Position numbers and translations under genes: made by a program. A DNA stretch of 64,000 nt from Streptomyces sp. R302 (GTDB lineage Bacteria > Actinomycetota > Actinomycetes > Streptomycetales > Streptomycetaceae). This document shows, piece after piece, positions 16,419-24,648 of this stretch. Positions within the stretch are counted from its first letter, which is position 1. Every line of letters starts with the position of its first letter. The stretch lies in assembly GCF_012927245.1 (NCBI RefSeq), contig NZ_JABBGE010000008.1, positions 62,001 through 126,000 of the forward strand. The letters are read 5' to 3'. Under the pieces are notes generated by a model. The model saw nothing but the letters and a program-made list of their open reading frames with translations, made no database searches and was not told the DNA's origin.

Positions 16419-17371
16419 TCCTCTGCGTACGGTTCGGGCCGACGGCGCCGGAGTCGCTCCTGCCCCGACTCGTCGACCTGCTCGGCGAGTTCACCCCCGT
16501 CGTGGAGGCGGCCCCGCCCCGCGAGGCGCTCGCCGACGTGCGCGGCGCGCTGCGCTACTTCGACCGCGAGCCCGCCGAACTCGCCGCCCTGATCCGGGTC
16601 CGGGCCCTCGCCCTCCACGGCGTCGACTGCGTCATCGGCGCCGGGCCCAACCCGATGCTCGCCCGCATGGCCGCCCGGGAGGCCAGGCCCGGCCGCACCC
16701 TGACCGTCGACGACCCGGCGGCCTTCCTGCGCGACCGGCCCGTCGCCGCCCTCGACGGCGTCGGCCGCGCCACCGCCCGCACCCTCTGCGGCTACGGACT
16801 CGACTCCGCGGGCCGGGTCGCCGACGCCCCGCTCGCCGTCCTCCAGCGGCTCGTCGGCGCCAGGGCGGGGCGCGAGCTGTGGGAGCGGGCCCGGGGCGTC
16901 GACCGCACCCCCGTCGTCCCCAACGCCGCCGCCCGCTCGCTGGCCGCCGAACGCTCCTTCCCGTACGACGAACTCGACCGCGCCGAACAGCGCAGGGCAC
17001 TCCTCTCGCTCACCGAGGAGCTCGGCGCCCGGCTGCGCGCCGGGGCCCAGGTCTGCCGCTCCCTCACGCTCACCGTGCGGTACGCCGACCGCAGCACCAC
17101 GACCCGGAGCCGCACCCTGCCCGAACCGACCGCCCACACCGCCGCGCTCACCGCCCTCGGGTACGCGCTCCACGACTCCCTCGCCCTCCAGCGCGCCCGG
17201 GTCCGGGGTGTCGCGCTGCGCGCCGAGGGGCTCGGGCCCGCCGAACGGGCCGCGCACCAGCTCACCTTCGACCCTGCGGACGAGAAGGCCCGGCGGATCG
17301 AGGCGGTGGTGGACCGGGCCCGGGCGAGGTTCGGGCCCCGGGCGATCGTGCCGGGCTCACTGGCGGCCTGA
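16415..17371 (+). CDS. Y-family DNA polymerase-like protein (ImuB/DinB-like)
   Basis: A 318-residue protein translationally coupled to dnaE2 through ATGA at 16415-16418. It resembles Y-family polymerases: a palm-like N-terminus, the helix-hairpin-helix segment RDRPVAALDGVGRATARTLCGYGLDSAGRVAD (about residues 107-138) and a C-terminal little-finger-like domain (about 205-290). The catalytic carboxylates seem degraded: the first strand reads ILCVRFGP with no Asp, and the usual SIDEAFLD block appears as PPREALADVRG, keeping the Glu but not the Asp. It is also shorter than DinB (about 350-400) or ImuB (about 500). A non-catalytic, ImuB-like adaptor linking DnaE2 to the sliding clamp is the best inference. 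No canonical clamp-binding motif is obvious. Confidence 0.85.
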   Translation: MILCVRFGPTAPESLLPRLVDLLGEFTPVVEAAPPREALADVRGALRYFDREPAELAALIRVRALALHGVDCVIGAGPNPMLARMAAREARPGRTLTVDDPAAFLRDRPVAALDGVGRATARTLCGYGLDSAGRVADAPLAVLQRLVGARAGRELWERARGVDRTPVVPNAAARSLAAERSFPYDELDRAEQRRALLSLTEELGARLRAGAQVCRSLTLTVRYADRSTTTRSRTLPEPTAHTAALTALGYALHDSLALQRARVRGVALRAEGLGPAERAAHQLTFDPADEKARRIEAVVDRARARFGPRAIVPGSLAA

Positions 17372-17424
17372 ACGCAGCGGCCTTCGTGCGGGCCGGTGGT
17401 GACGACACAGCAGTTTTTACCGAC

Positions 17425-17461
17425 GCGTAACTTCCCAGCCGGTAACACTCGTGCGTAACTT
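17425..17461 (+). promoter_or_regulatory. GCGTAACTT direct repeats before the lipase gene
   Basis: GCGTAACTT occurs at 17425-17433 and again at 17453-17461, 28 bases apart, with GGTAAC between them (17441-17446). The spacing is about 2.7 helical turns. The repeats lie 85-120 bases upstream of the lipase start and could be an activator site. No known regulator is matched. Confidence 0.4.
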
Positions 17462-17544
17462 GGCTGAAGAGCATCCCCACTTGTGGTCCGGACCGCAGGA
17501 CACAGCACCCCCACCATCCCCTTGAGCCGCAAGGAGATCGCCCG

Positions 17545-18423
17545 ATGCTGCCCCGGAACCGCCGACCCCTCGGCAAGCGCCTCGCCAGAGTCCTGTCCGT
17601 CCTGCTCCTGGCCCTCGCCGCCGTCCTCGCCCCCACCGCCGCGGCCCAGGCCGCCGCCGCGCCGAGCCGGGGCTGGAACGACTGGTCCTGCCGGCCCTCG
17701 GCCGCCCACCCGCGCCCGGTCGTCCTCGTCCACGGAACCCTCGGGAACTCCGTCGACAACTGGCTGGCCCTCGCCCCCTACCTGGTGAACCGCGGCTACT
17801 GCGTCTACTCCCTCGACTACGGGCAGCTGCCGAACGTGCCCTTCTTCCACGGCCTCGGCCCCATCGAGCAGTCCGCCGGACAGCTCGACGCCTTCGTCGA
17901 CCGGGTCCTCGCCGCCACCGGCGCCCCCGAGGCCGACCTCGTCGGCCACTCGCAGGGCGGCATGATGCCCCGCTGGTACCTCAAGTTCCTCGGCGGCGCC
18001 GAGAAGGTGAACGCGCTCGTCGGCATCGCCCCCGACAACCACGGCACCACCCTCCTCGGCCTCACCAGGCTCCTGCCGTACTTCCCCGGCGCCGAGGACC
18101 TGATCACGTCCTCCACGCCGGGCCTCGCCGACCAGATCGCCGGCTCCGCCTTCCTCACCAAGCTCAACGCGGGCGGCGACACCGTGCCCGGCGTCCGCTA
18201 CCACGTCATCGCCACCAAGTACGACGAGGTGGTCACGCCCTACCGCACGCAGTTCCTCACCGGGCCGAACGTCACCAACGTCCTCATCCAGGACAAGTGC
18301 GCGCTCGACCTCTCCGAGCACGTGGCCATCGGTACGGTGGACCGGGTCACCTTCCACGAGGTCGCCAACGCCCTCGACCCGGCCCACGCCACCCCGACCA
18401 CCTGCCTGTCGGTGATCGGCTAG
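17545..18423 (+). CDS. Secreted alpha/beta-hydrolase lipase
   Basis: A 292-residue extracellular triacylglycerol lipase or esterase. The signal peptide runs to about residue 37 (basic RNRRPLGKRLARV, hydrophobic core, ending AAQAAA). The fold starts with PVVLVHGTLGNSVDNW (oxyanion loop HGT), the nucleophile elbow is GHSQGGMMPRWY (Ser near residue 136), and the acid and His follow, probably in VIATKYDEVVTPY and LSEHVAIG. Paired cysteines (WSC, GYC, DKC, TTC) fit a disulphide-stabilised enzyme. It matches my memory of S. coelicolor SCO1735. AAGGAG precedes the ATG. The convergent LPMO gene overlaps its last 4 bases. Confidence 0.92.
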   Translation: MLPRNRRPLGKRLARVLSVLLLALAAVLAPTAAAQAAAAPSRGWNDWSCRPSAAHPRPVVLVHGTLGNSVDNWLALAPYLVNRGYCVYSLDYGQLPNVPFFHGLGPIEQSAGQLDAFVDRVLAATGAPEADLVGHSQGGMMPRWYLKFLGGAEKVNALVGIAPDNHGTTLLGLTRLLPYFPGAEDLITSSTPGLADQIAGSAFLTKLNAGGDTVPGVRYHVIATKYDEVVTPYRTQFLTGPNVTNVLIQDKCALDLSEHVAIGTVDRVTFHEVANALDPAHATPTTCLSVIG

Positions 18424-19397
18424 CCCCGCCGCGTCCGCCGGCCCGCGAACAGCACCGCCGCGCCGACCGCCAGCACACCGGCGCCGCCGAGCGCGAGGTA
18501 CGGCGTGCTGCCGTCCCCGCCGGTCTCGGCCAGCTCCACGGCCTCACCGGCGGGGACGGGGGCGGGCGCCGCCTCCGTCGTCGCCTTCGGCTCCGGGCCC
18601 GTGGACGCGTCGGCGTCCCCGTGGCCGCCGTGCTCGACCGTCGAGTGCTCCCGCCCCTCCTCGATCTGCTCGTCGGAGGGCGCGGAGGCGGCGGGCGCGG
18701 TGGTGACCGGCGCGGTGGTGGCCGGTGCCGAGGTGGCCGGCGTCGTCGGAGCCGTACCCCCGCCGCCGTTCTGCTGCTCCGCGCCGAAGACCACGTCGGA
18801 GCAGGTGTAGAACGCCTCGGGGGAGTCGGAGCGCTGCCAGACCGAGTAGATCAGGTGGCGGCCCGACCTCTCCGGCACCGTCCCCTCGAAGACGTAGTCG
18901 CCGTCCCGCATCGCCGGGTCGGTCACCGTCAGGAACGGCTCCGCCTCCAGGTCGGACCACTTCAGCGGCTTCGACGGGTCGTAGCCGTCCTTCGTCACGT
19001 ACAGCGCGAACGTGCCCCTGTGCGGAGCCGTCCCCTTGTAGCGGAAGGTGTGCTTCCCGGCCGCCAGCTTCGAAGCCGGCCAGTCCGCCCGCGCGAGGTC
19101 GAGGCCCTTGTACTTCTCGTTGCCCGCGCTGCACAGCCTGCCGTCCGGGATCAGCGCCCGGTGCTGCCCGGCCGCGTTCGCGATGTTCACGCCGTTCCAG
19201 TCGTAGAGCGCCTGCGGCCCGCCCGCCGCCACCGCCGCCCCGCACGCCGCCGACGACGGCGACTCCGGCCCCTCCGCGTAACAGGCCGCGACCCGGCTCA
19301 CCGGGTCCGTCATCGAACCGTGCGCGAAGGCGGGGGCGGCGAACCCAGCGAGGACCAGAGCGGTGGCGGCGACCGCGACCGTACGGCGAGACGTCAT
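18420..19397 (-). CDS. Cell-wall-anchored lytic polysaccharide monooxygenase (AA10) with LAETG signal
   Basis: A 325-residue copper-dependent LPMO acting outside the cell on chitin or cellulose. Signal peptide cleavage at AFA|HGSM exposes His26 as the first residue of the histidine brace; His79 in AAGQHRAL is the likely second ligand. The AA10 domain spans about residues 26-205, with RSGRHLIYSVWQRSDSPEAFYTCSDVVF near its end. A Thr/Ala/Pro-rich linker follows, then LAETG at about 289-293, a transmembrane helix and RRTRRG. LAXTG is the sorting motif used by Streptomyces class E sortases. Most AA10 enzymes are freely secreted, so the anchoring is notable. No sortase is adjacent; a class F enzyme lies 27 kb away. 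It matches my memory of SCO1734. Confidence 0.93.
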   Translation of the reverse strand: MTSRRTVAVAATALVLAGFAAPAFAHGSMTDPVSRVAACYAEGPESPSSAACGAAVAAGGPQALYDWNGVNIANAAGQHRALIPDGRLCSAGNEKYKGLDLARADWPASKLAAGKHTFRYKGTAPHRGTFALYVTKDGYDPSKPLKWSDLEAEPFLTVTDPAMRDGDYVFEGTVPERSGRHLIYSVWQRSDSPEAFYTCSDVVFGAEQQNGGGGTAPTTPATSAPATTAPVTTAPAASAPSDEQIEEGREHSTVEHGGHGDADASTGPEPKATTEAAPAPVPAGEAVELAETGGDGSTPYLALGGAGVLAVGAAVLFAGRRTRRG

Positions 19398-19543
19398 GGG
19401 GAGACACTCCTGGAACGAGGGTGGGTGTGGGGGGTGTCCCGCACGCTAGCCCCAGGAACGGCCCGGGAAGGCCCCGGAGAGCGGGAGAGCGCGATTCTTA
19501 GGGCCGCTTTAAGGTCCACGAAAGAACCCCCTCAGGAAGCCGC

Positions 19544-19950
19544 CTCGAACCGACCGGCGCGATCCCGGCCGGCGGCGCGGAGATCCCGACCTTCCTGTCG
19601 TACGTGACGGAGAAGCGGCTCTCGAAGCACCAGGTGATGCTCGCCGCCTTCCAGCAGTACGGCATCCAGCCGGGCCCGCTGCTCTTCGAGCGGGAGCCCG
19701 AACTGGTGCGGGGCCTGATCGCCTCGCTCTTCGTCGGCATGGTCCCTGCTCGCGCTCAACCTGCCGCTCGCGCCCGTCTGGGCGAAACCGCTGCGGATCC
19801 CGCGCCCGTACCTGTACGTCGGCATCCTGTTCTTCGCCGCCGTCGGGGCGTACGCGGTCGGCGGCGAGGGCCCTCGACCTGGTCGTCCTGCTCCCGCTGG
19901 TGTGGCAGCCGCTGCGGAAGGCGCTGACCCGGCGGCGTACGGAAGCGTGA
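19544..19950 (+). pseudogene. Remnant of a tripartite tricarboxylate transporter permease (tctA)
   Basis: Decayed tctA. One frame reads TGAIPAGGAEIPTFLSYVTEKRLSKH, a hallmark TctA segment, then jumps directly to QVMLAAFQQYGIQPGPLLFEREPELVRGLIASLFVGM, so more than 30 codons between them are deleted. A frameshift near 19742 moves the reading to LALNLPLAPVWAKPLRIPRPYLYVGILFFAAVGAYAVGGE. A second frameshift near 19868 gives ALDLVVLLPLVW, then WQPLRKALTRRRTEA and a stop at 19948. The first two thirds of the roughly 500-residue family protein are missing. No tctB or tctC gene is nearby. Homology is recognised from memory of the family. Confidence 0.85.
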
Positions 19951-20079
19951 GCGGCGGAGTCGTACGACGTGATAGGAGGCCCAACGCGCCGATGAAGGAG
20001 TGAGTTTCGGACAACGGGCGGCCGGATCCGGTATCCCTGGCGGGCGAAAGTCTCCCCCCACCTCGAAGGGACACCCCCC

Positions 20080-20529
20080 ATGCGCGTCCGACTCGCCCTC
20101 GCCGCCACCGCGCTCCTCGCCGCGGCCGCCGCGCCTCTCGCCCATGCGGGAGGGGCGGACGGCTCCGCCGTCGACCCGGCCGCCCGGCTCGCCGACTTCC
20201 TCACCGTCGACCCGGCCGGCCTCCTCGGCGCCGACGGCTCGGTCACCCTCTCCGGCACCTACCGCTGCCTCGACGACAGCGCCGGACCGGTCTTCGTCAG
20301 CTCCACCCTCCGCCAGCAGGACCGTTCCGCCGGAATCGGCGGCACCCGGGCCGTCTGCGACGGGCTGCTGCGCACCTGGACCAACACCGCGGTGGTGAAG
20401 GACCCCGCCTACCAGCCAGGCGAGGCCCGCGTCGAGGGCACCCTCATGCAGCTCACCCCCACCGGCGAACTCGGCCTGCCCACCCCCGGCTTCCTCGCCC
20501 GGGAGGAGTCCGGGGTGACGCTCAACTAG
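20080..20529 (+). CDS. Small secreted protein, DUF6299-like
   Basis: A 149-residue exported protein. The signal peptide is residues 1-23 (MRVRLALAATALLAAAAAPLAHA). The mature part reads like a beta-sandwich: LLGADGSVTLSGTYRCLDDSAGPVFVSSTLRQQ, a cysteine at about residue 65 and one at about 90 (TRAVCDGL) that could pair, then WTNTAVVKDPAYQPGEARVEGTLMQL. I recognise it as similar to DUF6299 proteins of Streptomyces; function unknown. It begins after the tctA remnant with AAGGGA before the ATG. Its stop overlaps the convergent DUF402 gene by 8 bases. Confidence 0.8.
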   Translation: MRVRLALAATALLAAAAAPLAHAGGADGSAVDPAARLADFLTVDPAGLLGADGSVTLSGTYRCLDDSAGPVFVSSTLRQQDRSAGIGGTRAVCDGLLRTWTNTAVVKDPAYQPGEARVEGTLMQLTPTGELGLPTPGFLAREESGVTLN

Positions 20530-21007
20530 CCGCGAGCAGCTCCACCAGGCCCCGGCGGCCCAGTCGTTCCAGCTCGTCGAGGGCGGCCACGGCCCGCTCG
20601 GCCGCCTCCGGATCGGAGACGGCGAGCCCGCTCGCCGCGAACTCGTCCTCGTCGAGCCGGAGCACCTCGCTGCCGTCCGCCGACACCCACAGGTCCAGAT
20701 CCAGGTCCTCGACCGTCACCCCGGCCGCCCCGAACCCGGCCGGCCGGGTGATGTCGCAGTACCAGCCCTTGAGCGCGCCCTCCGCCGACCACACCTCCTT
20801 GACCGTGTACCAGCGGTCGGTCCAGTAGTGCTCGACGAAGACGTCACCCGGCTCGAAGCGCACGAAGCCGAAGTCCCGCACCCCCGGCGCCGCCCACGGG
20901 GCCCGCACCGACAGCCGGTTCGCCGACTCCGTCACCACCTCGGCCGGATAGCGGATCTTCAGCCGCCCCGCCTTCCACAGCGCCACCTCAACCGAGCGCC
21001 CTGACAT
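20522..21007 (-). CDS. DUF402 domain protein
   Basis: A 161-residue cytoplasmic protein of the DUF402 family (FomD-like fold; characterised relatives are nucleoside or nucleotide phosphatases). Conserved blocks seen are DVFVEHYWTDRWYTVKEVW, LKGWYCDITRPAG and VTVEDLDLDLWVSADG, where the acidic and aromatic residues would hold divalent metal and substrate. Its start lies inside the end of the acetyltransferase gene (20-base overlap at 20988-21007), so the two are translationally coupled. The substrate is unknown. Confidence 0.88.
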   Translation of the reverse strand: MSGRSVEVALWKAGRLKIRYPAEVVTESANRLSVRAPWAAPGVRDFGFVRFEPGDVFVEHYWTDRWYTVKEVWSAEGALKGWYCDITRPAGFGAAGVTVEDLDLDLWVSADGSEVLRLDEDEFAASGLAVSDPEAAERAVAALDELERLGRRGLVELLAAS

Positions 21008-21908
21008 AGCGCACCTCCGTCGCCCCGATCTCGTACCCGAACCACTCGTTGATCGCCAGCATCGGAGCGTTCCCGGCGTCGTTCCCGGTGAACGCCTCCG
21101 TACAGCCGGCCGCCCGCGCCCGGTGCAGCGACGCGTTCTTGGCGAGCTTGGCCAGCCCGCGCCCGCGGTAGGCCGGCGCCGTCCCCGTCATCCCCGTCGC
21201 GTACCGGCCGAGACCGTCGGTCCGTGCGGCGCTGAACGCCGCCGGCACACCGTCCACCACCGCCACCGTCGTCAGCGCCCGGTCGAACAGCGGGTGGTTC
21301 CAGGTGGTCTCCCGCCAGTGCGCGTAGTCGTCCAGCTCCGCGCCCACGTCCCCCGGCTCGTCGGCGGTGGTCACCGCGTCCAGCTCGAAGAGCGGCCGCG
21401 GGTCGGCCGCGAACTCCGCGGCCGTCCGCAGCTCGACACCGGCCGGCGGCTCCCGGAGCGGCGGCAGCCCCGCCGTCAGGTCGAGCCGCAGGAAGTGCGC
21501 GGTCCGGCTCGCGGTGTACCCCCGCCGCTCGGCGTAGGCGCGGTTCGACGGCTCGTCCATGGTCCAGCCGTACAGCACCGTCGCGCCCCGCTCGGCCAGG
21601 TACTCCTCGGCCGTGCGCACGAGGAGCGTGCCCGCGCCGAGGCCCCGGCGGTCCGGGTGCACGTACACGTTGAGGTAGCCGACCCCGGGTCTCGGGGCGT
21701 CGTGGGCGATGCCGACCTGGGCCGTCCCGATCACCTCCCCGGCCTCCGTCACGGCGACGAGCGGCCGGGCGTGGGAGTCGGGATGGGCGTGCGCCCAGTC
21801 GAAGGCCACCTGCTCGGCGGTGGCCAGCATGAAGGGGACGGCCGCGCGCCGGACGCGGGCGAAACCCTCGGCGTCCTCGGGCCGTACGTCACGGACGATC
21901 ACAGTCAT
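20988..21908 (-). CDS. Tandem GNAT-family N-acetyltransferase
   Basis: A 306-residue protein with two GNAT domains. The first (about 1-155) has the acetyl-CoA pyrophosphate loop as DRRGLGAGTLLV; the second (about 160-306) as AYRGRGLAKLAKNASL, followed by NDAGNAPMLAINEWFGYE. Such double-GNAT proteins in actinomycetes include mycothiol synthase (MshD) and aminoglycoside-type acetylases; this one lacks clear identity to either, so the substrate is open. The start at ATG 21908 gives MTVIVRDVRPED, the usual beginning of the fold; the longer reading frame would run through the divergent promoter. It is the first gene of a pair with DUF402. Confidence 0.9.
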   Translation of the reverse strand: MTVIVRDVRPEDAEGFARVRRAAVPFMLATAEQVAFDWAHAHPDSHARPLVAVTEAGEVIGTAQVGIAHDAPRPGVGYLNVYVHPDRRGLGAGTLLVRTAEEYLAERGATVLYGWTMDEPSNRAYAERRGYTASRTAHFLRLDLTAGLPPLREPPAGVELRTAAEFAADPRPLFELDAVTTADEPGDVGAELDDYAHWRETTWNHPLFDRALTTVAVVDGVPAAFSAARTDGLGRYATGMTGTAPAYRGRGLAKLAKNASLHRARAAGCTEAFTGNDAGNAPMLAINEWFGYEIGATEVRYVRALG

Positions 21909-21981
21909 GGGGCCGCACGCTACGGGCGGGGCCGCGCCGCCGCCTCCCATTTTCCGGCGGGGTGGGGGCAGAATCGGGTGG

Positions 21982-22359
21982 GTGACACTGACACTCGCCG
22001 TGGACCACCAGTCCACCACCGCCCCCTACGAACAGCTGCGCGCCCAGATCTCGGAGCGCGCCCGGTCGGGCGGACTCCCGGTCGGCTACAAGCTGCCGAC
22101 GGTCCGGGGACTCGCGGAGCAGCTGGGGCTCGCCGCGAACACGGTCGCCAAGGCGTACAAGGCCCTGGAGTCCGACGGGGTCATCGAGACCCGGGGCCGG
22201 CACGGCACCTTCGTCGCGGCGGCCGGCGACGCCGCCAGCCGCCGGGCCGCCTCCGCCGCCGCGCAGTACGCCGAGGAGGCCTACCGCCTGGGGCTCACCC
22301 GGGACGAGGCCGAGGCCGCCGTACGGGACGCGCTGCGGGCCGCGTACGACTCCGAGTGA
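21982..22359 (+). CDS. Short GntR-family (YtrA-like) transcription regulator
   Basis: A 125-residue regulator. The winged helix occupies about residues 10-75 (APYEQLRAQISERARSGGLPVGYKLPTVRGLAEQLGLAANTVAKAYKALESDGVIETRGRHGTFV), the classic GntR DNA-binding domain. It is followed only by a short alanine-rich helical tail of about 45 residues for dimerisation, as in the YtrA subfamily. It is transcribed divergently from the GNAT/DUF402 pair, 73 bases away, and may control it. The GTG at 21982 is chosen because MTLTLAVDHQS fits the family; there is no strong Shine-Dalgarno. Confidence 0.88.
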   Translation: MTLTLAVDHQSTTAPYEQLRAQISERARSGGLPVGYKLPTVRGLAEQLGLAANTVAKAYKALESDGVIETRGRHGTFVAAAGDAASRRAASAAAQYAEEAYRLGLTRDEAEAAVRDALRAAYDSE

Positions 22360-22365
22360 CACCGT

Positions 22366-22402
22366 CCGGGCCCGCGGGGGGAGTCCACCCCCGCGGGCCC
22401 GG
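22366..22402. terminator. Bidirectional terminator, 15-bp stem
   Basis: Arms CCGGGCCCGCGGGGG and CCCCCGCGGGCCCGG pair perfectly around the 7-base loop GAGTCCA. It lies between the convergent gntR and DUF5925 genes. Confidence 0.85.
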
Positions 22403-22407
22403 CCCCC

Positions 22408-23523
<1,116 letters not shown>

Positions 23524-23595
23524 GCCGCCATGATCCGCCAACCGTCCGGGCGGCGCACCGGGTTTTGCGGGGCCCCCGGATCCGGTGTCCGCGCG

Positions 23596-24648
23596 TCAGA
23601 TCCAGTGCCCGCGCAGCGCGCCGCGGGCCCGGCGGGTGAGCGCGTACCCCTTCGTCAGCGCCCGGTCGCCGGCGAAGTTCCGCCCGACGGCCCGCCCTTC
23701 GACGAGGCGGGTGAACTCCTCGACGGTGGTGGAACGGCGCACGGTCACGCGCTCCAGGGCGTACGGCCCCTGGCGGCGGCGCGCGAGCGCGTTCCCGACC
23801 GCGAGGGCCTGGGCGAAGCCCGCCTCCCGCACGGCGGTCCGCACCCGGCGGCTGGAGTAGCCGTACGGGTACGCGAAGGAGTCCGGCGCGGTGCCGAGCT
23901 CCTCGCCGATCAGCTCCCGGCAGCGCAGCGCCTCGAACCGCAGCCGCCGCGCGTCGAGCTGGTCCAGCTGCGGGTGGCTGTGGCTGTGCCCGCCGATCTC
24001 GGTCCCGGCGGCGGCCAGTTCACGCACCTGCGCCCAGGAGAGCATGGTGTCGAGGTGGCCGCCGGTGGCGTGCCGGCCGGGCAGCCAGCCGCTGGTGACG
24101 AAGACGGTGCTCGGGAAGGAGTGCTTCGCCAGCACCGGCAGGGCGTACCGGTGCACGCCCTCGTACCCGTCGTCGAAGGTCACGAGCACCGGCCGCGGCG
24201 GCAGCCGCCCGCCGCTCCGCCAGGCGGCGGCGAGCGCGGCCGCGGTGACGGGCGTGAACCCCCGCCCGGCCACCACGTCCATCTGCGCGGCGAAGGCCTC
24301 GGGCGTCACCGAGAGCCCCAGCGCCGCGGGCGCCGGATCGGGCGCGACGGCGTGGTACATGAGGATGGGCACGGGCTCGGGTCCATCCTCGTGCCCGAGC
24401 CCGGCGGCGTGCCCGAGCCCGTCCACGATCCCGGCGCGAGCCCCGGACCACGCCGCCCGGCGCCCGGGCTCGGCGCCGGGCCCGGGTTCGGTATCGCGTA
24501 CGGGCTCCGCCCTGCCTCCGGGCTCCGCCCCGTGTCCGGGCTCCGCCCCGTGTCCGGGCTCCGCCCCGTGTCCGGGCTCCGCCCCGGTGGGGGGTTCGTT
24601 CCGGTCCCGGTTCGTGGAGCCCGGCGTTCCCTCCCGGCCCGCGCTCAC
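23596..24648 (-). CDS. Polysaccharide deacetylase (NodB/CE4) with repeat-rich N-terminus
   Basis: A 350-residue protein. The CE4 domain covers about residues 88-300: motif 1 LVTFDDGYEG (catalytic and metal Asp pair), motif 2 HSHSHPQLD (metal His), and a late Arg-containing block SFAYPYGYSSRRVR. It probably removes N-acetyl groups from a surface glycan made by the two coupled glycosyltransferases. The N-terminal 75 residues lack a signal peptide and consist of a GAEPGH repeat and charged linker, so location is unclear (cytoplasmic, or exported by another route). The GTG at 24648 overlaps the stop of the upstream GT2 gene (GTGA). Last gene of the three-gene cassette. Confidence 0.9.
   Translation of the reverse strand: MSAGREGTPGSTNRDRNEPPTGAEPGHGAEPGHGAEPGHGAEPGGRAEPVRDTEPGPGAEPGRRAAWSGARAGIVDGLGHAAGLGHEDGPEPVPILMYHAVAPDPAPAALGLSVTPEAFAAQMDVVAGRGFTPVTAAALAAAWRSGGRLPPRPVLVTFDDGYEGVHRYALPVLAKHSFPSTVFVTSGWLPGRHATGGHLDTMLSWAQVRELAAAGTEIGGHSHSHPQLDQLDARRLRFEALRCRELIGEELGTAPDSFAYPYGYSSRRVRTAVREAGFAQALAVGNALARRRQGPYALERVTVRRSTTVEEFTRLVEGRAVGRNFAGDRALTKGYALTRRARGALRGHWI
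24518..24588. repeat. 18-bp tandem repeat encoding GAEPGH
   Basis: The unit CCGGGCTCCGCCCCGTGT is repeated three times exactly (24518-24571), then a partial fourth copy. On the minus strand it encodes GAEPGH in tandem within the deacetylase N-terminus. Unit length is a multiple of three, so copy-number changes stay in frame. Confidence 0.9.
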
